64,000 nt of DNA from Acinetobacter sp. ANC 4204 (lineage in GTDB: Bacteria; Pseudomonadota; Gammaproteobacteria; Pseudomonadales; Moraxellaceae). Position numbers and translations under genes: made by a program. Positions within the stretch are counted from its first letter, which is position 1. Each line of letters begins with the position of its first letter. Location of the stretch: the NCBI RefSeq assembly GCF_002135205.1, contig NZ_NEFZ01000004.1, forward strand, positions 365,442 through 429,441. The letters run 5' to 3'. Below are positions 1 to 7,617 of the stretch, piece after piece. The notes under the pieces were generated by a model that was given only the letters and a program-made list of their open reading frames with translations, had not been told where the DNA came from and made no database searches.

Positions 1-700
1 CAGATACAATGACACAGTTCCCCAGTTGAACTGCATAAGAAGCTTGCAGTGGACATAGATCGAGATGATCAAAGCGGTTGCCATGAATGTTTCTTGGATC
101 AATCAGCGCTTGGTCATAATGGGTGTTAAATCTGTTAATCACCGCTTTAAGTGCAAAAGCAAAGCGATAGTTACTCGTCATCCCAATCTGGACAAGTTGG
201 TTGGCTGCGCCCATTTCATATTCAATCTGAAAACGGTCGCGTTGCAACCGGGTATATAAAATATCATCCCGCACATAGGCAAAAATAATGTCGGCATTTG
301 CCGATTGGCTGCTTCGAATGTCATCTAATGAAATCTGAGGTGTGATTGTTTGCAACCCATAATCTGTCGTGACATAAGTTGAGCTCGATGTATCATACCA
401 ATAGAAATATGCTATCCCATCAGCAACATACGTTATATAAACCCGCATCGACAAACTAAATGCAAAGCCCAGTTGGGTGACATTTGCAACTTCCAAAATA
501 CTGTAGTGAAGTCCTGCATTGTCGGTAATGATGATCCAGCCATCTTCATAAAAACATGTCCAGATCTTGACCTGCATTCCCTCCGAAGTGTCTAAAAGGT
601 CTTTACCGCCCCACTCATAATCAATGAGGTCATTGATACGATCAGGCACTAAAAAGCCGCCAAAAATGGCGGCAGATGAAAGTACATTATCTGGCAACAT
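1..700 (-). CDS. Phage tail protein, 3' end outside window
   Basis: The reading frame opens with ATG at 700, three bases after the stop of the preceding tail gene, and stays open to base 1, so the C-terminus is missing. About 233 residues are visible. They are rich in aromatic and beta-type sequence, as in tail tip or fibre-associated proteins, but I do not recognise a specific family. Its last visible stretch contains a segment reading LDLCPLQASYAVQLG that closely resembles the N-terminus of the tail protein at 1610-2353, so the two share a module. The position at the distal end of the tail operon supports a tail tip or baseplate role; the exact function is unknown. Confidence 0.8.
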   Translation of the reverse strand, partial: MLPDNVLSSAAIFGGFLVPDRINDLIDYEWGGKDLLDTSEGMQVKIWTCFYEDGWIIITDNAGLHYSILEVANVTQLGFAFSLSMRVYITYVADGIAYFYWYDTSSSTYVTTDYGLQTITPQISLDDIRSSQSANADIIFAYVRDDILYTRLQRDRFQIEYEMGAANQLVQIGMTSNYRFAFALKAVINRFNTHYDQALIDPRNIHGNRFDHLDLCPLQASYAVQLGNCVIVS

Positions 701-703
701 AAT

Positions 704-1594
704 CTATCCCGTGTAACGACCCCAAGTCATCGCTGCTGTATACGCCATAATCTGAGTCGATGTTTTTGTGATTGTAGGAGAAATCTGAAATTTGTAATAA
801 AAAGATCCTAATAGACCACTCATTTGAACCCTAAAACTCTGGTGCGTGCCATTGGCAGTAGCGAGTGCACATGTATAAACCGTTTGAATACTTGTTGATG
901 TTGGATAACTATCACTCCCACCCGTTACTGTACCTACACTCGTAGTTGGTGAGGCTGTCACACTATCATTTTTTACTCCTGAATAAATAATCAAACCGCC
1001 TGAAGTTATTTGCGCAAAAGTAGCAGATGGCGCAATCATGTAAGTGGAACCCGTATAGGTGTGTGTTGATAAAGTCGCCCCCAATTTATCAACCAAGGTG
1101 AATGAACCTGTTGTACTTAAGGTTGGATATTCTCGGATTTCAGCGACAACATCTAGATATTCATCACTCAATACTGTAATCGTAGTTGGGTTCCCGTTGG
1201 CATCTAAGACCAATGCACGATTCCAAAGTGTCGTATTGCCCCACCCCATTCCAACTTCACTAATATTGCCTGCCGCAACACCTTCAGAAAATCGCCAAGT
1301 CAAGGTTACACCACGATAATAAGGCGTTGTTGTGGTTTGCAATTCAGTTGAAGTTGAATTTATGCTAGTTGTGCTGGCCAAAAAGCTGGCTAATGCGGTT
1401 TGGGTAACAGCAGGTGTGGTATTACCTGTACCAACACAGCAGCGGCTTATCCAGGTTCCGACTGACATACGCGCCAAACCCGTATCCAGAACTATATTAT
1501 TAAACCATTCTGTTTCTTTGGTGGCCACCCCATCGCCTTTATGGGCGATTAACTTAAAGCGTGCACCGATCTGCGAATGCATATTCACTTGCAT
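704..1594 (-). CDS. Phage tail protein (probable tail tip or fibre-associated)
   Basis: A 296-residue protein rich in Thr, Ser and Gly with many short beta-prone segments and few charged residues, a composition common in distal tail proteins. It lies between two other tail genes, 15 bases downstream of the 1610-2353 gene, and is followed after 3 bases by the partial gene at 1-700. An AGGAA Shine-Dalgarno sequence sits eight to nine bases before the ATG at 1594, which supports that start over the internal ATG four codons later. No enzymatic motif is visible. The role is inferred from position and composition only. Confidence 0.75.
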   Translation of the reverse strand: MQVNMHSQIGARFKLIAHKGDGVATKETEWFNNIVLDTGLARMSVGTWISRCCVGTGNTTPAVTQTALASFLASTTSINSTSTELQTTTTPYYRGVTLTWRFSEGVAAGNISEVGMGWGNTTLWNRALVLDANGNPTTITVLSDEYLDVVAEIREYPTLSTTGSFTLVDKLGATLSTHTYTGSTYMIAPSATFAQITSGGLIIYSGVKNDSVTASPTTSVGTVTGGSDSYPTSTSIQTVYTCALATANGTHQSFRVQMSGLLGSFYYKFQISPTITKTSTQIMAYTAAMTWGRYTG

Positions 1595-1609
1595 ATACTG
1601 TTTCCTATC

Positions 1610-2353
1610 TTAATTGGTAATTTGCGCAGCAATCATTGCAAATTGAGTTGTGACTTTTTCCGTCTGCATGACATTGGATATCAGCGCTACTCTTTGTGTC
1701 GCAGTTGTTAAAGCAAATGCGGTTTGTACTTTTTCAGTACCCTCCGCATTTAGACTGACCGATGCATCACGGGTCGCTGCTGCAGTCATCGCAAATTGAG
1801 TTGTGACTTTTTCAACACTCACCGTCATGCTGCTATTCGCTTCACGCTGCATCGCACCTGTGATGGCAAACTGTGTTTCAACTTTTTCAGTCAAGCCTGT
1901 TGTATTCATCACTTCGCGTTGCACAACATTCGTTAACGCATAGTTAGTCTCTACGCTTTCCAGCAGATACAATGGATAGGTTTTTGAGGTCAAAATCACA
2001 ACGGGGCTAATCACAACAAGTAATTCAGCACTGACACTGAAAATCTTCCCACTTAGCTCATCAAAACCAAAACTGTCGGGAACGAACTGACAGATGTAGT
2101 CTTTAAACTCGCTATCTTCGATATACAACTTCATTAAAAAAGGCAGCGGGTTAAGCTGCCAATTCAAATAAAAAGCCCGAAAATATTGATAATCGGGCTC
2201 TGTAAGATTGTATGAAATACTGACAAGATGCTTTTTGGATGGGGTGACTGTTGTGTATCTTGAAAACCCACCCGGTAACTCATTCCGCTGCACAGAGCAT
2301 CCGAACTGTACAGCGTAACTTTCTTGCAACGGACAAAGATCAAGTCTATTCAT
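1610..2353 (-). CDS. Phage tail protein with C-terminal tandem repeats
   Basis: A 247-residue protein whose start overlaps the stop of the tape measure gene, so translation is probably coupled. Residues 1-130 form a globular region beginning LDLCPLQESYAVQFG, a motif also seen near the end of the partial protein at 1-700. The last 115 residues consist of about five degenerate repeats of 23-26 residues built on the pattern EKVxTQFAxTxAxQR. Such repeats suggest an elongated or trimeric stalk. Position directly after the tape measure fits a distal tail or minor tail protein, but the family is not one I can name. Confidence 0.75.
   Translation of the reverse strand: MNRLDLCPLQESYAVQFGCSVQRNELPGGFSRYTTVTPSKKHLVSISYNLTEPDYQYFRAFYLNWQLNPLPFLMKLYIEDSEFKDYICQFVPDSFGFDELSGKIFSVSAELLVVISPVVILTSKTYPLYLLESVETNYALTNVVQREVMNTTGLTEKVETQFAITGAMQREANSSMTVSVEKVTTQFAMTAAATRDASVSLNAEGTEKVQTAFALTTATQRVALISNVMQTEKVTTQFAMIAAQITN
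1613..1968 (-). repeat. Five intragenic tandem repeats in a tail gene
   Basis: Five degenerate units encode ESVETNYAL, EKVETQFAI, EKVTTQFAM, EKVQTAFAL and EKVTTQFAM cores spaced 23-26 codons apart. At the DNA level a 20-base-plus block (GCAAATTGAGTTGTGACTTT and onward) is identical in the units near 1638 and 1788. The identity suggests recent unit duplication or recombination between units. Confidence 0.8.
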
Positions 2354-5300
2354 TACCTTGCCCTTCTTGCAGTAGTATTCCGAGAAACAGCCTTGCTTTC
2401 GCGCGAGTTAGCATTGCCAAGTTGACTCCAAGAGCGCTTGATCATTTGATCAACCATGTCGATCGTAATTGAACCATCACTGTTGTGTTGAGCGCTTACT
2501 TGTGCTCCTGAACTGTTGTTGATGGTAATTTGAGAACCAGATTGTCTTCGATCAATTGCATTTTTATCTCGAATAGGTGTGAAACCGATAGCTTTATTAC
2601 TAATTAAACCACCATCAGCAAACTTACCAGGTAAATTACCTGTAGCATTCATATAATCAAGATTGCCTATTCCAAGTTTCGCAACAGCAGCAGCCTTCAT
2701 CATGTACTCACCATTGGATGCCCAAATCGGAATATCATCACTCGTGCCTGTTCCTTTACCCGTAATATGTCCACCTGTCGCAAAGCCTTTCATCGTTACC
2801 GAAGAAATAGTTGCTAAAGCTGGAGCTAATGCAGCCATTACTGATGCAGCACCTGCAAACTTCTGCGTAAGTGTCATAGCACTAGGATCAGCAAATGCTT
2901 GCGTATAAGCTGTCCAAGCTGCAACCATAGAAGATGCAATTGAAAACGCCTGTTGTCCAGCAAGCATTACTCTATAAGCAGTAGATTGCTCCCCTGCACT
3001 ATCCTTAACAGATTGTGTAAGCTGTGAAAATGTATTCTGTCCATTAGATAATATGTCTTGCCATGTATTCAGTTGCTCTAACTTCTGATCAAGAGCCAAT
3101 TGCTTTACGGTAGCATTTCGTTCAGCATCTAAAGCATTCATATTTTTAATATGAACTTCATATGCTAGTTCTAAAAGTTCATGCTTCTTTTGCGCATCGT
3201 CTACAGCATCAAAGTCAGATTCAATTTGCTTTTTCGTATCAGCATAATTAGCACGCTCATCTGCCTGAGCACGTTTCGATGATACATTAAGACTTTCATT
3301 CTGATATTGAAATGAGTTCTTACCGAACTGATCCGCAATACCCGACAACTTAATTGCATCATCAGCATCTGCCATTTGACCCAATAAATCGTTTTTGGTG
3401 CTGTCGTACTTTTCCTTTTGTGCTTTTTGAAAATTATCCACATCTTTCTGATATGCATCAGCCTGAAGTTTCAGATATTTATCAATAGCCGCTTGATCAC
3501 CCGCATATGCCAACTTAATATCCTTGATCTTTTGAGCATTGTCATCTGCCATTTTCTGCTCTTCAGTTGCATAACGAGATGAAACATTAAGTTGCAGTCG
3601 TGCCTGCTCATTCCGGATGCGGGTGGCCTCCTCGTTCGTTTTTTTGACTATATCTAATTCAGCATTTGCTTCTTTTAAAGCACTAGTAGAACCGTTATAA
3701 CCTAAAACTGAAACATGAATATGCCCACCTGTAGCACGACTAGAGGGATTTTTATATTCATCTAAGACCTTAACAACAAAACCATATCGCTTTGCTAAAG
3801 CTTCCAGCTGAGTTACCGCCTGTTCAGACTGTTTTACATCGTCAATGGTGAAATCAAAGGCATTACCCGTGGCATGCTTGCTGTTAGTACCTTTGTGATA
3901 AGTATCATTAAATGCTGTAAATCGAGATAAAGAACTACCTAAAGCGTCCTGTGCCATCTGTGCAAAATTCGCTGTATAAGCACGAACGTTACCACCAGCA
4001 AAAGACTCAGAACTTTTAATCCGTAAACCACTTAGAGCAGATGCACCCACCATTTTGTTTAAATCGGCTTGTTCTTTCTTTAACTTAGCTTTACTTAATG
4101 CTTGCTTCTCAGCAGCTTTAGCATTTTCTTCTGCTGCTTTGGTATCTATTGCAAGACCTCTTGCAGATTCGTTTGCAGCAGTATTCACTGCATATATTGA
4201 ATTGACTAATGCACTGGACGAAGTACTTGCTGCATCACTGGTAATACTGACAGCATCAATACGTTTTCCATAATCCTCTAATGTATCACTGACGTCATCA
4301 AACATCATATTAATGGTAGCAATTTTGTCCCCTTTCAGGGCAGCAATAGCTGCAATCACTCCACCAATCACTTTTCCTGAAATAGTAAATGCAGCAGAAA
4401 CACCCAAAGCGACTTTGGTAACAGCTTTTAGTACCGAACCAATACCAGCCCCAACCTCTTGTAACTGAAGCCCATTTTTTGATGTTCCAAATATGGCATT
4501 TGCAACATCTACCATGGCAGGCATAAAACCTGTAACTAACTGATTTTTCCAACCTTGAAATTGAATACTTACAGCCTGAGTTTGCGCATTCAACATTTGA
4601 GACTGTTTAATTGCTTCCTCAGTTTTAATAACCCCCGCATCTTCTAAGGCTGAACCATATTCATCAAGTAATTTCCCACCATCAGCAAAAAGTGGGAGTA
4701 AATTGCCTAGATCACTTCCAAGGCTTTCAAATACAAAGCGTTGCTCCTGTGAGGTTGCCCCCAACTCATCCAATTTGTCTTTAACTAGCTGAACGGCCTC
4801 AACACCATCTTTACCTTGAAGTGTTTTACCAAATGCTTTAATTTGGTCATCAGTAAGCTTCGTATTATTTTTCAAAGCATCAAAGAAATCAGCGGCACCG
4901 CCACCTTGGGAAGCACTAAATTCACCCAGTTTTTCTTGAACATCAGAAAAAATGCTCCCCAGTTGATCCTGTGAAATACCAAGCTGATCAGATGCATAAC
5001 TCAAAATCTGAAAATTCGTAGTACTAATTTTGGCACGGTTGGCTAGAATTGCCATTTGAGTGTCTGCTTTAGCAACCTCTATAGTCATTGCTGCAAGACC
5101 ACCCATTGCCACTACTGAACCACCGACAGCCATACCAGCCAAAGCTGCTGTGGCTGTAAGTACACCGCCCTCAAAAACGCCTAATTTTCCAGTAAGATCC
5201 GTCACAAATGTGCCTACTTGTGTACCACCAAGGGCTTGATTCATTTGTTCTTTAAAATTGGAGAAGGCCTTGCCCATTTTATCGGTCGATTCTTTGGCTT

Positions 5301-5388
5301 TACGTTCAGCTTTGTCCATTGGTTCAACAAATTGACCAATTTGAGCCACTAAATCTAGGGTTAAACGTCCCAATGAGGCTGTAGCCAT
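2353..5388 (-). CDS. Tail tape measure protein with M15-like peptidase domain
   Basis: This 1011-residue protein is the largest in the tail block and sets tail length in this family. It has a polar coiled-coil N-terminus, hydrophobic Gly/Ala-rich segments at about 75-105 and 320-360, a long Lys/Glu/Gln-rich helical region at about 580-760, and a Ser/Gly-rich C-terminus. Around residues 490-560 it carries a peptidase M15-like module: His505 and Asp512 in a HATGNAFD motif, then a His556-x-His558 pair, the layout of zinc ligands in D-Ala-D-Ala peptidases. This suggests peptidoglycan cutting during DNA entry. A terminator-like hairpin precedes it, and its stop overlaps the next tail gene. Confidence 0.92.
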   Translation of the reverse strand: MATASLGRLTLDLVAQIGQFVEPMDKAERKAKESTDKMGKAFSNFKEQMNQALGGTQVGTFVTDLTGKLGVFEGGVLTATAALAGMAVGGSVVAMGGLAAMTIEVAKADTQMAILANRAKISTTNFQILSYASDQLGISQDQLGSIFSDVQEKLGEFSASQGGGAADFFDALKNNTKLTDDQIKAFGKTLQGKDGVEAVQLVKDKLDELGATSQEQRFVFESLGSDLGNLLPLFADGGKLLDEYGSALEDAGVIKTEEAIKQSQMLNAQTQAVSIQFQGWKNQLVTGFMPAMVDVANAIFGTSKNGLQLQEVGAGIGSVLKAVTKVALGVSAAFTISGKVIGGVIAAIAALKGDKIATINMMFDDVSDTLEDYGKRIDAVSITSDAASTSSSALVNSIYAVNTAANESARGLAIDTKAAEENAKAAEKQALSKAKLKKEQADLNKMVGASALSGLRIKSSESFAGGNVRAYTANFAQMAQDALGSSLSRFTAFNDTYHKGTNSKHATGNAFDFTIDDVKQSEQAVTQLEALAKRYGFVVKVLDEYKNPSSRATGGHIHVSVLGYNGSTSALKEANAELDIVKKTNEEATRIRNEQARLQLNVSSRYATEEQKMADDNAQKIKDIKLAYAGDQAAIDKYLKLQADAYQKDVDNFQKAQKEKYDSTKNDLLGQMADADDAIKLSGIADQFGKNSFQYQNESLNVSSKRAQADERANYADTKKQIESDFDAVDDAQKKHELLELAYEVHIKNMNALDAERNATVKQLALDQKLEQLNTWQDILSNGQNTFSQLTQSVKDSAGEQSTAYRVMLAGQQAFSIASSMVAAWTAYTQAFADPSAMTLTQKFAGAASVMAALAPALATISSVTMKGFATGGHITGKGTGTSDDIPIWASNGEYMMKAAAVAKLGIGNLDYMNATGNLPGKFADGGLISNKAIGFTPIRDKNAIDRRQSGSQITINNSSGAQVSAQHNSDGSITIDMVDQMIKRSWSQLGNANSRESKAVSRNTTARRAR

Positions 5389-5403
5389 ACTTTTCTCCAG
5401 ATA

Positions 5404-5428
5404 ATAAAAAACCCCGTAAAACGGGGTT
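5404..5428 (-). terminator. Intrinsic terminator upstream of the tape measure gene
   Basis: On the minus strand an 8-bp stem AACCCCGT/ACGGGGTT with a 3-base loop is followed by a T-rich run. It lies between the secreted-protein gene and the tape measure gene, so it closes the ant-HIRAN cassette or acts as a readthrough site within the late operon. Confidence 0.7.
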
Positions 5429-5443
5429 CCTTTTAAAGTTAAC

Positions 5444-5818
5444 TTAGGAATATCTTGTTATGCAATTCCTATAAGCAGCAATATAGGTGTGTAAAGCTTG
5501 ATATTTAATTTCACTCTCTAAGTGCTCGATTGGCAATGTATATATAAAGCCAGACAGAATCCTTTTTATTTCATCTCGATAAACTGGATCACTCCACTCA
5601 TCTGCCAATTCAATTTGCTCAGCAATAGATTCTCCGTTATATCTATTTTTTAACAGCTTCATAACGTATGAAGCATGGCCATCACAACGTTCATCCAATG
5701 TACGTTGATGAATATTATTACTCAAAATGGGCTTTATATCTTCTACATCACTTGCAAAAGCTATAGTCGAATATATTGCTAATAAAAATGAGCTGCTAAA
5801 TAAAAGTTTAATTTTCAA
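5444..5818 (-). CDS. Small secreted protein of unknown function (moron-like)
   Basis: A 124-residue protein with a clear N-terminal signal peptide: two lysines, a hydrophobic stretch, and a predicted cleavage near residue 22 after AFA. The mature part has two cysteines (near residues 44 and 118) that could form a disulfide in the periplasm, and is otherwise helical and acidic. It overlaps the HIRAN gene by 11 bases and is followed by its own terminator-like hairpin. A secreted product inside a tail operon is not expected to be structural. It is more likely a lysogenic-conversion or accessory gene. I do not recognise the family. Confidence 0.65.
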   Translation of the reverse strand: MKIKLLFSSSFLLAIYSTIAFASDVEDIKPILSNNIHQRTLDERCDGHASYVMKLLKNRYNGESIAEQIELADEWSDPVYRDEIKRILSGFIYTLPIEHLESEIKYQALHTYIAAYRNCITRYS

Positions 5819-6395
5819 TTCTATCCAACTCCCACTTTCCTAAGCTTCTTGGTACATCAAGCTTCACACCATAGTCTCCAGTACTATACTGGTCTGCCCA
5901 ACCTCCAACTACCTTAGCTTCTACCGCAATAATGACTTGTTCATTTAAGTTTTTATCCTGTAAAAGCTTATGAAATTTTTTAGCGGTATCTCGGTCAAAA
6001 TAACCCACAATTTTATTGTCAACACCTACAACTACAGCATTTGGATCATGCGGGTTAGTCGGTTCAGCTCTAATTATTGCGATACAATTATGTGACTTTC
6101 GAACTTCATTTTTAGCACCGGCAATTTGCATTAAATTCTGTTGGTAACTTGCTTCGCCCACAATATCAAAAGCAAAACTTTCATCCCCATAAACTCGGTA
6201 AGCAAGTACTTCACTATACTTTGGTGGTTCGGTGCCTAAAACGATAGTAGATTGATTACTTAACGTTTCGGGTGTTTTGGGCTTGGGTACATAATTTTTA
6301 TAATCTATATTATTTGCATTGTTTGGTCTGCTACGAACCGCTTTAATTAAATACCATATAATCGCTAATATGATTACGCCTAATATAAAATCCAT
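5808..6395 (-). CDS. HIRAN-domain protein with N-terminal membrane anchor
   Basis: A 195-residue protein. Residues 1-18 form one hydrophobic segment followed by Lys and Arg, which predicts an N-terminal anchor with a cytoplasmic body. Residues about 70-165 match the HIRAN pattern: a hydrophobic strand, then NPHDPNAVVV, then VGYFDRDTAKKF. HIRAN domains are known as DNA-end or single-strand binding modules attached to helicases and nucleases, and also occur alone in phage. Here it sits between ant and a secreted protein. A role in DNA recognition or counter-defence is possible but inferred. Confidence 0.75.
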   Translation of the reverse strand: MDFILGVIILAIIWYLIKAVRSRPNNANNIDYKNYVPKPKTPETLSNQSTIVLGTEPPKYSEVLAYRVYGDESFAFDIVGEASYQQNLMQIAGAKNEVRKSHNCIAIIRAEPTNPHDPNAVVVGVDNKIVGYFDRDTAKKFHKLLQDKNLNEQVIIAVEAKVVGGWADQYSTGDYGVKLDVPRSLGKWELDRIEN

Positions 6396-6442
6396 TGTGC
6401 CCTCAAATTTTGTAATTTAGGACACAATAATCATATGCGCAT

Positions 6443-6465
6443 AAAAAAGCCACCCTACTGGTGGC
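6443..6465 (-). terminator. Intrinsic terminator after the antirepressor gene
   Basis: On the minus strand GCCACC and GGTGGC pair around a 5-base loop and are followed by six T residues. The hairpin starts 17 bases past the stop of the antirepressor gene and would end the C4-ant transcript. Confidence 0.75.
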
Positions 6466-6481
6466 TCTCTAAAAAACTATA

Positions 6482-7261
6482 TTACTTATCTATCATACCA
6501 CTCAGATATGACAGCCCATCCTCAGTCACCATGATGATGTCTTGAACATCACCATTTATGACTTCAGTTTTGATAAATACCAGTTCCAACTTTTGCCCAC
6601 GCTTGGTTAAAGTTATTACCTTTTTATTGATCTCGACATAGGGGTTACGTTCTTCCAAAACACCTTCTTGCACAAACAGGTGTTTAATATGAAGAACTGG
6701 AACATTAAATTTTAGGGCTACCTCGTCTATCGTTATTGCAGAAACTTGCATCTTAAAATCATAACGTCGACACTTCCGTTCCATGCCACTCACTTGGTCA
6801 CGTAAGTCATCTATCATGTCATCATACTGGCGAAAAACACGGTGGAACTTTAAAGCTTGTGCCTCATATGACTCTTTGCTGACATATACCGACAAATCAA
6901 TTGGCTTACGGGGCTTAGGCATAAAGTGCTGGTACAGCACGTCATAACATTCAAGTTGATACTTAACCAAAGTATCCTTAATTTCAGGTTTAACTTTGTT
7001 GGCATCAACCCCCATAAGCCAACCATTGAGCATTCCAAATGGTAAACAAACAATTTCTTGTATTCCACCATTCGTAGGTATGTCCATAATGGACATACCT
7101 AAATTAAGCACATGATTTCGTTTAATTCTTTTAAGCTGAGCTTCCCATTGGAGTCCTATATTTTCACAAATTGACTTCATGGCAACAAATGGCTTGTCAC
7201 CAACAAAATAGACAGGGATTTCTTGCTGATTAAATTTAACAATCTTATTTTTAGCATTCAT
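6482..7261 (-). CDS. ant: P22-type phage antirepressor
   Basis: A 259-residue protein. Residues 1-115 match the phage antirepressor N-terminal family (P22_AR_N): an EIPVYFVGDKPFVAMKSIC start, a central GIQEIVCLPFGMLNGWLMGV motif and a helical end. A basic coiled segment at about 125-165 and a winged-helix-like C-terminus follow. Such proteins bind the prophage repressor and trigger lytic growth. The start at 7261 has an AGGAG sequence eight bases upstream. That ribosome site lies inside a segment complementary to the upstream C4-like RNA, so translation is probably antisense controlled. The gene is unusual in lying between the tail chaperone and tape measure genes. Confidence 0.88.
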   Translation of the reverse strand: MNAKNKIVKFNQQEIPVYFVGDKPFVAMKSICENIGLQWEAQLKRIKRNHVLNLGMSIMDIPTNGGIQEIVCLPFGMLNGWLMGVDANKVKPEIKDTLVKYQLECYDVLYQHFMPKPRKPIDLSVYVSKESYEAQALKFHRVFRQYDDMIDDLRDQVSGMERKCRRYDFKMQVSAITIDEVALKFNVPVLHIKHLFVQEGVLEERNPYVEINKKVITLTKRGQKLELVFIKTEVINGDVQDIIMVTEDGLSYLSGMIDK

Positions 7262-7269
7262 AGTGAATA

Positions 7270-7310
7270 CTCCTTGTGATAGGAATTTTCACCACCAAAA
7301 CTGAGTCCAA
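7270..7310 (-). promoter_or_regulatory. Antisense target overlapping the ant ribosome binding site
   Basis: On the minus strand TTGGACT (7310-7304) and TCACAAGG (7279-7272) are the reverse complements of AGTCCAA and CCTTGTGA in the C4-like RNA just upstream. The second element contains the Shine-Dalgarno of ant. Pairing would block ribosome access. A short reading frame from GTG at 7295 overlaps the ant start and could couple translation, as icd does in phage P1. Confidence 0.65.
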
Positions 7311-7319
7311 GCAATTTAG

Positions 7320-7440
7320 GTGGCGGATTGAGTAGAATTGGACTTACCAGTCACAAGGTTCTGGCGCACCGAAGTGCTCCTACCCAACCCACCATAGCGG
7401 GCAGCTTTCTACAGGGTGTAAAAAGCTAGAGGCAATAAAA
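7320..7440 (-). ncRNA. C4-like antisense RNA controlling the antirepressor
   Basis: This stretch has no gene and folds into three strong hairpins on the minus strand: an 11-bp stem with a CCC loop (7427-7403), CCCGC/GTGGG (7401-7388), and GCAC-UUCG-GUGC (7377-7366). It is followed by ACCTTGTGA (7359-7351) and AGTCCAA (7344-7338), complementary to the ant ribosome site region. The order structured RNA, two short antisense segments, antirepressor gene is that of the C4 antisense RNA of phages P1 and P7, which represses ant. Assignment rests on architecture and complementarity. Exact ends are unknown, since the RNA is probably processed from the ant transcript. Confidence 0.7.
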
Positions 7441-7456
7441 AAACCGCGAATGCGGT
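7437..7456 (-). terminator. Possible attenuator upstream of the C4-like RNA
   Basis: On the minus strand ACCGC-ATTC-GCGGT is followed by seven T residues, a good intrinsic terminator. Its left arm shares bases with an alternative hairpin GGTCA-AAA-TGACC (7466-7454), so the two cannot form together. It lies before the C4-like RNA on the same strand and would stop transcription into C4 and ant. Confidence 0.55.
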
Positions 7457-7461
7457 CATTT

Positions 7462-7488
7462 TGACCTTGTGAATTAATTGGAGTCCAA
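7462..7488 (-). promoter_or_regulatory. Upstream copy of the C4 pairing sites
   Basis: TTGGACT (7488-7482) and TCACAAGGT (7472-7464) repeat the two target words found at the ant ribosome site, with similar order. They can pair with the same C4-like RNA segments. The region from here to 7617 contains no gene; it may hold the promoter of the RNA, but I cannot place one with confidence. Confidence 0.55.
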
Positions 7489-7617
7489 CCCAAACACTGG
7501 ATTTTGCCAGTGCCCTTTTAGACTAATTCAAAATCATCACAGAGTGCAATGCCTATAAAGGTAATTTAATCAACCTAAATATAATTAAATATGATTGTTT
7601 GAGCCGTTTTTACACAT

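Noticed and set aside
7253..7295. Short GTG frame overlapping the ant start as an icd-like gene
   Set aside because: It would be only about 14 codons with no good ribosome site. It is noted as a possible coupling element but not listed as a gene.
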